A stretch of DNA of 64,000 nucleotides from Sphingobacterium tabacisoli (GTDB lineage Bacteria; Bacteroidota; Bacteroidia; Sphingobacteriales; Sphingobacteriaceae), in NCBI RefSeq assembly GCF_017908035.1, contig NZ_JAEQMU010000004.1, positions 372,001 to 436,000 on the forward strand, written 5' to 3'. The position numbers and the translations under genes are program-made. Below the pieces are notes generated by a model, which was given only the letters and a program-made list of their open reading frames with translations, did not search any database and was not told the DNA's origin. Within the stretch, counting starts at the first letter, position 1. Every line of letters begins with the position of its first letter. Of this stretch, positions 15,489 to 24,933 are shown piece by piece.

Positions 15489-16193
15489 ATGGATACCCTG
15501 GCTACACAATTACACGGTATATCCAAAGGACTCAAATACGGTGACTTTAATATCCCTGACATTGGTGATATCGTACCCGCCTCACTCATGATTCAAGACC
15601 TGGATGGCCTACGCCCTATTGGCTGTAGCTATATGAACAATTGGGGTTGCGAAAAGCTAGGGACATCTGCAGATGAAGTCAATAATCTAGGGGAAGGCTA
15701 TTACGACCGTTACTTTGTCAAAGAAGAAACCTATGGCATCTTCGAAGGCATGAACAATTACTTGGTATTAGGTGATTTTGACCAACAATATAACTTTTTT
15801 CAACGTGTTAAGCTTTATAAGGATAGCCACTACACCTGGTTCTACACAGTTTTAAAAGTAGTACAGGTCAAAATGTTCAATGAATTAGAATATAAAATCA
15901 TCCTGCTCTCTTCGCCGGTCATTGGGATGGATCAGCTCATCTCACGGGTCAATAAGACACTCGATCAAGACCAGTACATCCGAAACAACTATAGGCGATT
16001 TGCTGAACTTACCACAAGGGAGAAAGAAATTATAACCCTACTAGCTAACGGCAAATCGAGTAACGAGATAGCGGACCTGCTCTTTATCTCCTCCCATACC
16101 GTATCGACACACCGTAAAAACATCATCCGTAAAATTGAATGTAGCTCCTTTGCTGAGCTATTAAGATTTGCCATGGCCTTTGATTTGGTTTAA
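15489..16193 (+). CDS. LuxR-type regulator with N-terminal PAS-like sensor (1 of 3)
   Basis: A 234-residue one-component regulator. The N-terminal part (about 20-150: GDIVPASLMIQDLDGLRPIGCSY ... CEKLGTSADEVNNLGEGYYDRYF ... RVKLYKDSHYTWFYTVLKVV) has the shape of a PAS sensor: strand, helices, then a strand pair. The C-terminal LuxR HTH (about 171-230) is LTTREKEIITLLANGKSSNEI, then SSHTVSTHRKNIIRKI. There is no receiver domain, so activity is probably set by a ligand in the PAS pocket. Nine bases separate it from a second regulator of the same layout. Target genes unknown. Confidence 0.88.
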   Translation: MDTLATQLHGISKGLKYGDFNIPDIGDIVPASLMIQDLDGLRPIGCSYMNNWGCEKLGTSADEVNNLGEGYYDRYFVKEETYGIFEGMNNYLVLGDFDQQYNFFQRVKLYKDSHYTWFYTVLKVVQVKMFNELEYKIILLSSPVIGMDQLISRVNKTLDQDQYIRNNYRRFAELTTREKEIITLLANGKSSNEIADLLFISSHTVSTHRKNIIRKIECSSFAELLRFAMAFDLV

Positions 16194-16202
16194 GCACTAT
16201 AT

Positions 16203-16979
16203 ATGGATTTATTTAAATACAACGAAGCGCGAGAAACATGGCAGGAGATCGCAAAATACGCTACTGAATCGGATATGCCCTTTTGCTTTGAACTAGAAGT
16301 CTATCAAAAACTATTAGCTAGATTTCATTTCGGTTCCTATTATTACTATATCTTCAATGTAGGGAATATTGAAATGGTGTTTGTAAGTGAAATGATCACT
16401 CAAGTCCTAGGCTGGTCTCCGCGAGATTTTTCGGCAGAATCGGTAATAACCAATATCCATCCTGAAGACGAAGCACATTTCATATCTTATGAAAAAGAGG
16501 TCACCTCCTTCTTTTCTAAACTCTCCCCAGAAGACATACTGAAATACAAGGTAAGTTACGACTACCGACTCCGATGTGCAGATGGAACCTACAAATGGAT
16601 ACTACAACAAGTCAGCACAATACAAACAAATACAGATGGAGCTGTCATAAGAGTAGTGGGAGTACATACCGATATCACACATCTCAAAACAGAAGATAGG
16701 GCAGTCGATCTTTCATTTATAGGATTAGAGGGAGCCCCTTCCTACCTTCATATTCTTTCTCCGGAAGGGAGGGACAATACAGCATCATCACTGCTCACCA
16801 GACGAGAAACAGAAATATTCAAACTTGTGCTTGCTGGAAATAGTACACCCGAAATTTCATCAATACTGCATCTTTCGGTTCATACAGTGAGTGTGCATCG
16901 CAAAAATATTCTTCGAAAATCAAACTGTAAGTCGTTCTTCGAACTCGGGAGCAAAGCACTCCAAGAGGGATGGATATAG
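16203..16979 (+). CDS. LuxR-type regulator with PAS_3 sensor domain (2 of 3)
   Basis: 258 residues. The PAS_3 fold at about 50-155 is clear: FNVGNIEMVFVSEMITQVLGW, NIHPEDEAHF, then YDYRLRCADGTYKWILQQV and RVVGVHTDITHLK, the usual strand that ends a PAS/PAC domain. A short linker leads to the LuxR HTH at about 197-255 (LTRRETEIFKLVLAGNSTPEI, VHTVSVHRKNILRK). It lies 9 bases behind the first PAS-LuxR gene, so they are almost surely co-transcribed. No phosphorylation site is present. The next regulator of the group converges on it from the right, 21 bases away. Confidence 0.9.
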   Translation: MDLFKYNEARETWQEIAKYATESDMPFCFELEVYQKLLARFHFGSYYYYIFNVGNIEMVFVSEMITQVLGWSPRDFSAESVITNIHPEDEAHFISYEKEVTSFFSKLSPEDILKYKVSYDYRLRCADGTYKWILQQVSTIQTNTDGAVIRVVGVHTDITHLKTEDRAVDLSFIGLEGAPSYLHILSPEGRDNTASSLLTRRETEIFKLVLAGNSTPEISSILHLSVHTVSVHRKNILRKSNCKSFFELGSKALQEGWI

Positions 16980-17000
16980 CATAGAATAAGATCATTTTTT

Positions 17001-17702
17001 CTAAATCAAATTCAACCGCTGTCTTAACTCCAGAAAATTATCTGCACTAGTTTTTGACAAGATTCTCCTCCTGTGCGTATTCACAGTATGTTCGCTTATA
17101 AAAATTAAAGCAGCAATCTCTTTGCTACTCTTACCTTGGAGAATCAAATCTAAAACTTCAATTTCACGCTTAGAAAGGTCATAATGATTCTCCATATGAA
17201 CAGGTCTGTTTTTCATACGGTCAATCATTATAAAATCATTCTCCTGCCTTTGAAAGCCATCCTCTGCAACATCATGAAAAACTAAAGAACGGTTCATATG
17301 CCCCCTTTCGTCAATTTCGATCGCTTGATAAGACTGCTTAATGAATATATACTCGCCTGTTTTTTTTTTGACCCTATAGGAATACTTGAAATAAAAGCGA
17401 TAATGATCTTCGAAATACAACCTATCCATTAGCTCAATAACCTTACGCTCCGATTCCATACAATAATGAACATCATCAGGATGAATAATAGACATCAAAA
17501 ATTCGGAAGTAAATACCTCTGGTTCGTAGCCCAAAATGTTTTTTAAGGACAAGCTTACAAACTCAAAATTATTACCAAAACAATTCATAATGAAATGATA
17601 ACGTTTTAGATTTGTCACTCCCGGATTCACAACCGGTCTCTCCGAAAAAAGCTGACTATGGTCAAACCAAAAGTCCCAACCTTTATCAACCATACCACAC
17701 AT
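17001..17702 (-). CDS. LuxR-type regulator with PAS_3 sensor domain (3 of 3)
   Basis: 233 residues. PAS_3 region at about 35-150: FIMNCFGNNFEFVSLSLKNILGYEPEVF, SIIHPDDVHYC, then YSYRVKKKTGEYIFIKQSY. LuxR HTH at about 172-230 (LSKREIEVLDLILQGKSSKEI, SEHTVNTHRRRILSK). It converges with the preceding regulator pair. The three share domain order and size but differ clearly in sequence, so the duplication is not recent. Possible minus-strand promoter: TATTTTTG-type box at 17878-17885, about 175 bases upstream. Confidence 0.9.
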   Translation of the reverse strand: MCGMVDKGWDFWFDHSQLFSERPVVNPGVTNLKRYHFIMNCFGNNFEFVSLSLKNILGYEPEVFTSEFLMSIIHPDDVHYCMESERKVIELMDRLYFEDHYRFYFKYSYRVKKKTGEYIFIKQSYQAIEIDERGHMNRSLVFHDVAEDGFQRQENDFIMIDRMKNRPVHMENHYDLSKREIEVLDLILQGKSSKEIAALIFISEHTVNTHRRRILSKTSADNFLELRQRLNLI

Positions 17703-18104
17703 CGATTAACATAACCATCATAATAAGATCCTGTCTAGTATTAATAACTGCTTAGGTTACAAACTTAGGAAATTAAATGCCTCAGAAAAACAAAAACATT
17801 CTCCTAAAAGAGCACTTTCCCTTATTCTGCTATATTCTGAAATAACAGAATGATATTTTCAAATTGGCAACAAAAACCAAAAATAATACAAAATAGATCA
17901 TAAAAAATCAATTAACTTAGTAAAACATCAATAAAATCAAAAAATAATTTGATTATTTGTAAAAATAAAATTGTTTTATTTATATATTTGTAATCGCAGG
18001 AGCTAACAATTCAAAAAACAGTAACCATTAACTGTTAATGGAACTCGGGTCAACTGAATCGGTGCTTACGGCACATATACACTCAACCAAATACCAAAGA
18101 AACA
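17703..18104. promoter_or_regulatory. Intergenic control region upstream of gltB
   Basis: 402 AT-rich bases between divergent genes. On the plus strand TATATTTG at 17983-17990 matches TAnnTTTG, with TTTG at 17956-17959 (23-base gap) as a possible -33 element. That would give a transcript leader of about 100 bases. Within this leader CCATTAA-CTG-TTAATGG (18025-18041) is a perfect 7-bp inverted repeat, a candidate operator or leader hairpin. ATTCTG...CAGAAT near 17833-17850 is a second small inverted repeat. Confidence 0.5.
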
Positions 18105-21100
18105 ATGCAACAAGAAGGACTCTACAACCCCGAATTTGAACACGACGCCTGTGGCGTAGGCTTTGTAGCCCATATCAAGGGACATAAGTCGCACGCACAG
18201 GTAAAGGATGCGCTCACCATGTTAGAGAACATGGAACACCGTGGTGCTTGTGGTTGTGACCCCGAAAGTGGTGATGGTGCAGGAATCATGATACAACTAC
18301 CGCATGAATTCCTATGGGAAGAGTGTATACAGCTCGGCATACAGCTACCAGAACCAGGCTATTATGGAGTAGGTATGGTATTCTTACCAAAAGACCAACA
18401 GCTCAATCAAGTCTGTCGTACCGTGATACAGGAGGTCACAGCTGATCGTAACATGGAGTTCTTAGGTTTCAGAACTGTCCCCGTTAATCGGGAAGGCATA
18501 GGTCCTACCGCTCTAAGTGCCGAACCCGAAATTGTGCAGTTCTTCGTATCTAGGCCACACGGAATAGCCAACACCGAAGATTTTGAACGCAAACTATACG
18601 TACTACGCAGACTCATCATCCAGAAAATAAAAACATTCCAAGCCTACCCATTACCACTTTATATCGCTTCATTATCCTGCAAGACCATCATATACAAAGG
18701 ACAGCTGACCACCTATCAGGTAGGTTCTTATTACAAAGATCTACAGGAGCCTAAGGTAGTTTCTGCTTTCGGATTAGTACACTCCCGCTTCTCTACCAAT
18801 ACTTTCCCTTCCTGGTCATTGGCACAACCCTTTCGCTTGATAGCGCACAATGGAGAAATCAATACCCTAACGGGCAATCTAAATTGGTTTTATGCCGGTG
18901 TACGCTCCCTTTCGTCCCCTTATTTCAGTGAGGAGGAGATGGAAATATTACTACCTGTTGTCGATAAAGGCCAATCCGACTCGGCCTGCCTGGACAATGT
19001 AGTCGAACTATTACTACATTCTGGCCGTAGCCTGCCCCACGTCATGCTGATGCTGGTACCTGAAGCCTGGGATGGAAATACACAGATGGACCCATTGAAA
19101 AAAGCATTCTATGAATACCATGCTACTTTAATGGAACCATGGGATGGCCCTGCGGCCTTATGTTTTACAGATGGAAACACCATCGGCGCTACACTAGACC
19201 GCAACGGACTCCGGCCTTTACGGTATGCAATCACATCCGACGACCGGGTCATCGTAGCATCCGAAGCTGGAGCGTTGCCAATAGACGAGTCCACCATTAT
19301 AAAAAAGGGTAGACAGCAACCGGGCAAGATATTCGTTGTCGATATGCAACAGGGACTAATTCGCTCAGACGAAGAGGTCAAAGGCGAATTAATCCGCCAG
19401 CAACCGTATGGCGACTGGATAAATCAGTACAAAATCAAACTGGAAGAACTTGCAGAACCTCGGGTAACATTTACCTATCTATCCAAAGAGTCAGTATTCA
19501 AGTACCAGCAGGCTTTTGGTTATTCCCGCGAAGACCTGGAGACGATCTTGACTCCCATGGCCCTGACAGGCTACGAACCGATAGGTTCGATGGGTACCGA
19601 TGTTCCCTTAGCCGTACTATCGGACCAGCCACAACACCTGTCCTCCTATTTCAAACAATTCTTTGCCCAGGTCACCAATCCACCTATCGACCCTATACGT
19701 GAGCGGTTGGTGATGAGTTTGGCCACTTTTATCGGCAATGCAGGCAACATATTAATAGAAGACAAAAAGTTCTGTCATTGTGTGACACTCGAACATCCTA
19801 TACTGACCTCCAGCGAATTGGAAAAACTACGTTCTATTGATACAGGCGTGTTTCAGGCCAAAACATTACAGGCCTATTTCCGTGCTGATGGCAAACCTGG
19901 CTCTTTGGAAGCAGGCATAGAGCGTCTATGCCGCTATGCTGATGATGCTGTGCGGGATGGATTTGAAGTCATCATCCTGTCTGACCGGGCGATAGATTCG
20001 CAGCATGCAGCTATCCCATCTATACTTGCGGTATCGGCTGTACATCACCACCTTATAAAAACAGGAAACCGCGGTGCTGTAGGCCTTGTTATTGAAGCTG
20101 GAGATGCACTCGAAGTACATCATTTTGCCTGCTTACTTGCCTTTGGTGCCACAGCAATCAATCCTTATCTGGCACTAGCAAGCATACGGACCTTAAAAGC
20201 GGAAAACCTGCTTGACACGGAATTAACTTGGGAGGAATTACGCAAAAACTATGTCAAAGCAGTATGCAACGGCCTATTGAAGATATTCTCCAAAATGGGA
20301 ATCTCTACTTTACAGTCTTACCATGGTGCTCAGATATTTGAAGTGCTTGGTATTGACAAATCGGTAGTAGATACGTATTTCTGCGGTGCGGTATCCCGCA
20401 TAGGAGGACTTAATCTAGATGATATTGCCAAGGAGGCGCTAGCTAAGCACAAGCGAAGCTTCGAAAGCTCACGCACACCTAAAAACCTATTGGCCGAAGG
20501 GGGTATCTACCAATGGAAGAGACGGGGGGAAGGCCACCTTTGGAATCCCCAAACGGTACATCTCCTACAACAGGCTTGCCGCACAGGTGACTTTGATACC
20601 TATAAAAAGTATTCGGCACTGATCAACAACCAAGAGGAACATCTGTTTACCTTACGGGGATTGCTCGATTTTGCTAAACACCGCACCGCTATTGCTATCG
20701 ACGATGTAGAGCCTGCGAGCGAAATCATGAAACGATTTGCCACAGGAGCAATGTCTTTCGGGTCAATATCACATGAGGCACACAGCACGCTGGCCATTGC
20801 AATGAACCGCATCGGAGGTAAATCCAATACGGGGGAAGGCGGCGAAGATGAAATCCGCTATGAAAAACTGCCCAATGGGGACTCGATGCGCTCGGCCATC
20901 AAACAAGTGGCTTCTGCCCGTTTTGGGGTCACCTCCAACTACCTCAGCCAGGCAGATGAGATACAAATCAAAATGGCCCAAGGAGCCAAACCTGGTGAAG
21001 GTGGACAGCTCCCAGGCCACAAGGTAGATGAATGGATTGCCAAAGTGCGTCACGCTACACCAGGAGTGGGTTTGATATCTCCACCACCGCACCATGATAT

Positions 21101-22604
21101 TTACTCTATCGAAGATTTAGCACAGCTTATATTTGACCTTAAAAATGCAAATCGCGATGCCCGAATCAACGTAAAACTGGTATCAAAAGCGGGGGTAGGC
21201 ACGATCGCTGCAGGTGTAGCCAAAGCCCATTCAGATGTCATACTGATAGCAGGATATGATGGCGGTACAGGTGCCTCTCCTATCAGCTCAATCAAACATG
21301 CGGGCCTGCCTTGGGAACTGGGACTAGCCGAAGCACATCAGACACTCGTAATAAATAAACTACGAAGCCGTGTTGTGCTACAAGCCGATGGACAGATGAA
21401 AACCGGGCGTGATCTTGTTATCGCTACTTTACTCGGAGCCGAAGAATGGGGAGTAGCCACAGCTGCCCTTGTCGCAGGAGGCTGTATCATGATGCGCAAA
21501 TGTCATTTGAATACTTGCCCTGTCGGCGTCGCCACCCAAGATCCGGAGTTGCGCAAACTATTCTCCGGCAAGCCGGAAGATATCGTACATCTCTTTCAGT
21601 TTCTGGCAGAAGAAATGCGCGAAATCATGGCCCAGCTTGGATTCCGAACGATAAATGAAATGGTCGGAAGAGCTCAGTTTTTGAAAAAGAAAGAAAACAT
21701 AACCCATTGGAAAGCCAACAAAGTGGACTTCAAAGACCTACTCCATGTTGCTCACAACGACATGGGCGAAACCCTATATAATACCGAAGAGCAAGACCAT
21801 GGCATGGCAATGATTCTAGACTGGGGCTTATTGAAGCAGGCGAAACCAGCGTTGGAAGGTAAAACACCTGTTTTTGGTACTTTCCGTGTCAAAAATACAG
21901 ATCGCACGATAGGAACACTGCTTTCCAACGAAATATCTAAGGTCTATGGTTCAGAGGGACTTCCTGACAATACCATCAACTTTAAATTTGAAGGGTCTGC
22001 AGGTCAATCTTTCGGTGCTTTCAATACTAAAGGAATATCACTTGAGCTGGAAGGTGAAGCAAATGACTATGTGGGTAAGGGGCTATCGGGTGCACAGCTG
22101 GCTATTTACCCCGCAAAAGAAAGCACTTTGGTACCGCATGAAAATATTATCATTGGCAATGTCGCATTGTATGGTGCTACCTCCGGCCACCTGTTTATCA
22201 ACGGAATGGCCGGAGAGCGATTTGCTGTCCGTAACTCTGGCGCCACGGCCATCGTAGAAGGCATTGGCGACCACGGTTGCGAATACATGACCGGAGGACG
22301 TGCGCTCATCCTCGGAGAGACCGGGCGCAACTTTGCTGCTGGCATGAGTGGTGGAATAGCTTGGATATATGATATCAAAGGAACCTTCCGCGACAACTGT
22401 AACCAGGAAATGGTAGACCTCGACCCATTGGAAACGGAGGATGAATCCGCGATTATCGCCTTATTGAAAAGACATATACACCTTACCAATAGCGAACGGG
22501 CATCCTATATCCTCCAGAACTGGGCATCAGAAAAAAACATATTTATCAAAGTATTCCCGCGTGAATACAAAAATGTAATCCGCAAACAATTGGTTGTAGC
22601 TTAA
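18105..22604 (+). CDS. gltB: Glutamate synthase large (alpha) subunit
   Basis: A 1499-residue enzyme of standard length. It hydrolyses glutamine and transfers the ammonia through an internal tunnel to 2-oxoglutarate, giving two glutamates. Domains in order: class II glutamine amidotransferase with the N-terminal nucleophile C16 (HDACGVGFVA; the first 15 residues would be a cleaved propeptide); a central domain (about 470-760); the FMN-binding synthase domain (about 840-1190) with STLAIAMNRIGGKSNTGEGG and GGTGASPISSIKHAG; the 3Fe-4S cysteines in CIMMRKCHLNTCPVG (about 1127-1139); and the C-terminal GXGXG beta-helix (about 1260-1470). It forms an operon with gltD 14 bases downstream. All key residues seem intact. 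Confidence 0.98.
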   Translation: MQQEGLYNPEFEHDACGVGFVAHIKGHKSHAQVKDALTMLENMEHRGACGCDPESGDGAGIMIQLPHEFLWEECIQLGIQLPEPGYYGVGMVFLPKDQQLNQVCRTVIQEVTADRNMEFLGFRTVPVNREGIGPTALSAEPEIVQFFVSRPHGIANTEDFERKLYVLRRLIIQKIKTFQAYPLPLYIASLSCKTIIYKGQLTTYQVGSYYKDLQEPKVVSAFGLVHSRFSTNTFPSWSLAQPFRLIAHNGEINTLTGNLNWFYAGVRSLSSPYFSEEEMEILLPVVDKGQSDSACLDNVVELLLHSGRSLPHVMLMLVPEAWDGNTQMDPLKKAFYEYHATLMEPWDGPAALCFTDGNTIGATLDRNGLRPLRYAITSDDRVIVASEAGALPIDESTIIKKGRQQPGKIFVVDMQQGLIRSDEEVKGELIRQQPYGDWINQYKIKLEELAEPRVTFTYLSKESVFKYQQAFGYSREDLETILTPMALTGYEPIGSMGTDVPLAVLSDQPQHLSSYFKQFFAQVTNPPIDPIRERLVMSLATFIGNAGNILIEDKKFCHCVTLEHPILTSSELEKLRSIDTGVFQAKTLQAYFRADGKPGSLEAGIERLCRYADDAVRDGFEVIILSDRAIDSQHAAIPSILAVSAVHHHLIKTGNRGAVGLVIEAGDALEVHHFACLLAFGATAINPYLALASIRTLKAENLLDTELTWEELRKNYVKAVCNGLLKIFSKMGISTLQSYHGAQIFEVLGIDKSVVDTYFCGAVSRIGGLNLDDIAKEALAKHKRSFESSRTPKNLLAEGGIYQWKRRGEGHLWNPQTVHLLQQACRTGDFDTYKKYSALINNQEEHLFTLRGLLDFAKHRTAIAIDDVEPASEIMKRFATGAMSFGSISHEAHSTLAIAMNRIGGKSNTGEGGEDEIRYEKLPNGDSMRSAIKQVASARFGVTSNYLSQADEIQIKMAQGAKPGEGGQLPGHKVDEWIAKVRHATPGVGLISPPPHHDIYSIEDLAQLIFDLKNANRDARINVKLVSKAGVGTIAAGVAKAHSDVILIAGYDGGTGASPISSIKHAGLPWELGLAEAHQTLVINKLRSRVVLQADGQMKTGRDLVIATLLGAEEWGVATAALVAGGCIMMRKCHLNTCPVGVATQDPELRKLFSGKPEDIVHLFQFLAEEMREIMAQLGFRTINEMVGRAQFLKKKENITHWKANKVDFKDLLHVAHNDMGETLYNTEEQDHGMAMILDWGLLKQAKPALEGKTPVFGTFRVKNTDRTIGTLLSNEISKVYGSEGLPDNTINFKFEGSAGQSFGAFNTKGISLELEGEANDYVGKGLSGAQLAIYPAKESTLVPHENIIIGNVALYGATSGHLFINGMAGERFAVRNSGATAIVEGIGDHGCEYMTGGRALILGETGRNFAAGMSGGIAWIYDIKGTFRDNCNQEMVDLDPLETEDESAIIALLKRHIHLTNSERASYILQNWASEKNIFIKVFPREYKNVIRKQLVVA

Positions 22605-22618
22605 ATAATCAACGAAAC

Positions 22619-24085
22619 ATGGGAAAAGCGACAGGATTTTTAGAATTTGATAGACTGGCTCCTCAGAAAGAGCCTATAGAAAGTAGAACAACAAACTATC
22701 AGGAATTTGTTCACAGCTACACGGACAAGCAACTTAATGACCAAGCGGCACGCTGTATGAACTGTGGGATTCCATTTTGCCACTCAGGCTGCCCTCTAGG
22801 GAATGTAATCCCCGAGTTTAACGATGCGGTATATGACGGAAAGTGGGAAGACGCTTACAACATATTGACTTCGACCAACAACTTTCCCGAATTTACGGGA
22901 CGTATCTGCCCGGCACCATGCGAGTCGGCCTGTGTATTGGGTATCAACAAAAGCCCGGTTGCTATCGAGGAAATCGAAAAACATATTATTGAAATAGCCT
23001 ATAAAAAGGGATATGTAAAGCCGAACAAATCGTATCTGAAAACAGGCAAAAAGGTCGCTGTAGTAGGCTCTGGCCCAGCTGGTCTAGCCAGCGCAGCACA
23101 ATTGAACAAAGCAGGTCACGATGTAGTCGTGTACGAACGGGACGATAAGTTAGGTGGACTGCTACGCTACGGTATACCCGATTTCAAACTGGACAAATCA
23201 GTTATCGATAGGCGTATACAAATCATGAAAGAATCTGGAATCGAATTCCGTACGAATGCGGAAGTGGGCGTAAATACCCCTGTCTCCGAACTTGACCAGT
23301 ATGATGCCGTAGTACTGGCTGGTGGGTCGACTATACCCCGAGACCTTAATATCCCAGGGCGAGAGCTGAAGGGGGTACATTATGCCATGGAATTTCTGAA
23401 ACAGCAGAACAAACGTGTCGGAAATTCTCCAATCGACGTTTCTCAGATACACGCACAGGGCAAAAATGTACTGGTTATCGGTGGTGGTGATACCGGTTCT
23501 GACTGTGTAGGGACATCCAATCGTCATGGCGCTAAATCAGTTACGCAATTTGAACTCATGCCACAGCCACCGCAAAACCGTACTGAAGCAATGCCCTGGC
23601 CGACCTATCCCATGTTGCTAAAAACAACAACTTCGCACGAAGAGGGCTGTCAACGGCACTGGAGCATCAGTACCAAAGCCTTTCTCGGAGATGAGTCAGG
23701 AAACCTTCGCGCGGCACTGGTTGTAGACCTGGAATGGGAAAGCGACGCTTTTGGCAGACCGACTAAGTTTAAAGAAGTAACAGGTTCGGAGCGGGAAATT
23801 CCCTGTGAACTGGTAACATTAGCAATGGGATTCTTACACCCACAACAAGAAGGGTTGCTCCAACAGCTGCGTATCGAACGGGACGAACGGGGCAATGTAA
23901 AAGCTACGGAAAGAGATTACAAAACAAATACCGACAAATACTTTGTGGCAGGCGATATGCGCCGAGGGCAATCGCTGGTCGTATGGGCAATATCCGAAGG
24001 CAGAGAATGTGCGCGTAAGGTCGATGAGTTCTTGATGGGCAGTACCGAACTCGAAAGCAAAGAAGCAGTGCATCAATACGCCTAA
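22619..24085 (+). CDS. gltD: Glutamate synthase small (beta) subunit
   Basis: 488 residues. It oxidises NAD(P)H on FAD and passes electrons through Fe-S clusters to the large subunit. N-terminal 4Fe-4S cysteines are at C46, C49, C54, C58 and C97, C101, C105 (ARCMNCGIPFCHSGCP, GRICPAPCESAC). FAD site GSGPAGLASA begins at 150. A second Rossmann motif for the pyridine nucleotide is GGGDTGSD (288-295), in a glutamate-synthase-type reductase. The C-terminal GDMRRGQSLVVWAI is the usual FAD-pyrophosphate loop. It is the second gene of the gltBD operon, and a terminator follows at 24128. Confidence 0.98.
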   Translation: MGKATGFLEFDRLAPQKEPIESRTTNYQEFVHSYTDKQLNDQAARCMNCGIPFCHSGCPLGNVIPEFNDAVYDGKWEDAYNILTSTNNFPEFTGRICPAPCESACVLGINKSPVAIEEIEKHIIEIAYKKGYVKPNKSYLKTGKKVAVVGSGPAGLASAAQLNKAGHDVVVYERDDKLGGLLRYGIPDFKLDKSVIDRRIQIMKESGIEFRTNAEVGVNTPVSELDQYDAVVLAGGSTIPRDLNIPGRELKGVHYAMEFLKQQNKRVGNSPIDVSQIHAQGKNVLVIGGGDTGSDCVGTSNRHGAKSVTQFELMPQPPQNRTEAMPWPTYPMLLKTTTSHEEGCQRHWSISTKAFLGDESGNLRAALVVDLEWESDAFGRPTKFKEVTGSEREIPCELVTLAMGFLHPQQEGLLQQLRIERDERGNVKATERDYKTNTDKYFVAGDMRRGQSLVVWAISEGRECARKVDEFLMGSTELESKEAVHQYA

Positions 24086-24127
24086 AATAATAGCTACTAA
24101 TTCATCAATCTATATTTTTCTTCTATT

Positions 24128-24159
24128 AGACCTTTGCGAGCAATCGGAAGGGTCTTTTT
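24128..24159 (+). terminator. Rho-independent terminator of gltBD
   Basis: AGACCTT pairs with AAGGGTCT (one bulge) across a 13-base loop, with a TTTTT run at 24155-24159, about 43 bases after the gltD stop. Confidence 0.65.
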
Positions 24160-24197
24160 GTTGATAAAAACTATATATTAGCGGAAAATTAAAACCA

Positions 24198-24800
24198 ATG
24201 AAACACCTTTACAATCTTACTTTTACGCTGTTATTGTTAGCCCCATTAACTACATTCTCCCAGAAAATGAAAATCGTCTCGGGCAACTTTGACTTTCTGA
24301 AAGACCAGCGCGAAATCAATGTCGAATTTGATTATCGGGGAATGAGGTTTTACAATGAGAATATTTCTGAAAATGAATATATAAAACGTCGTGAAAATGA
24401 CATCACACAAAATAAAGGCAAGGCAGAAGCTCAACGCTGGCTTGACGACTGGCAGGATTCTAAAGACAGGGTATTCATCAATAAATTCTTGTCCTTGGTA
24501 AATGAAAGAGCACCACTCCAATTTGATAAAAACCCCAATGCTAAATATACACTAATCGTACAGACCGAGTGGATATATCCCGGATGGTTTGGAGGAGTGA
24601 TGGCACAAAAAGCCAAAGTGAGTACACAATTGCGTTTTGTTGAAACAGCAAAACGCTCCAAGTCACTTTTAACCATAAGCAGCGACAAAGCTCCGGGCAA
24701 CATTGCCTTTGTAGGAGTTCCAAATAATAACGACCGTATGGCTGAGGGTTACGCAAAAACAGGAAAGTCCCTAGGTGCGCTCCTTCAAAAAAAGCTTTAA
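24198..24800 (+). CDS. Secreted hypothetical protein (200 aa)
   Basis: A Sec signal peptide (MKHLYNLTFTLLLLAPLTTFSQ, about 22 residues) is followed by a 178-residue mature domain. Features are strand-like KMKIVSGNFDFLKDQ, a charged helical part (RENDITQNKGKAEAQRWLDDW, 65-85), and KYTLIVQTEWIYPGWFGGVMAQ (about 116-137), with a C-terminal segment ending GKSLGALLQKKL. The pattern is that of a periplasmic or surface protein conserved in Bacteroidota with no assigned role. It sits alone between gltBD and the FUSC gene, each with its own control signals. Confidence 0.75.
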   Translation: MKHLYNLTFTLLLLAPLTTFSQKMKIVSGNFDFLKDQREINVEFDYRGMRFYNENISENEYIKRRENDITQNKGKAEAQRWLDDWQDSKDRVFINKFLSLVNERAPLQFDKNPNAKYTLIVQTEWIYPGWFGGVMAQKAKVSTQLRFVETAKRSKSLLTISSDKAPGNIAFVGVPNNNDRMAEGYAKTGKSLGALLQKKL

Positions 24801-24890
24801 CATATATTCCACAACACAACAAAAAGACAAAATAATATTTCGGATAAAAAACGCATCGTAAAAATATATTTTACATAAGTGAATTTTTCG

Positions 24891-24898
24891 TACTTTTG
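24891..24898 (+). promoter_or_regulatory. Promoter -7 box (TACTTTTG)
   Basis: TACTTTTG followed by CA is the typical Bacteroidota -7 element (TAnnTTTGC). It lies 36 bases before the FUSC gene start in an AT-rich stretch. A TTTTAC at the -33 position is a weak match. Confidence 0.6.
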
Positions 24899-24933
24899 CA
24901 GTCGATTTAAAAGATCAATTGTAAATAGGTTTT

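Noticed and set aside
22106..22489. 127-codon minus-strand frame in gltB
   Set aside because: Antisense to the conserved GXGXG domain; no protein-like pattern.
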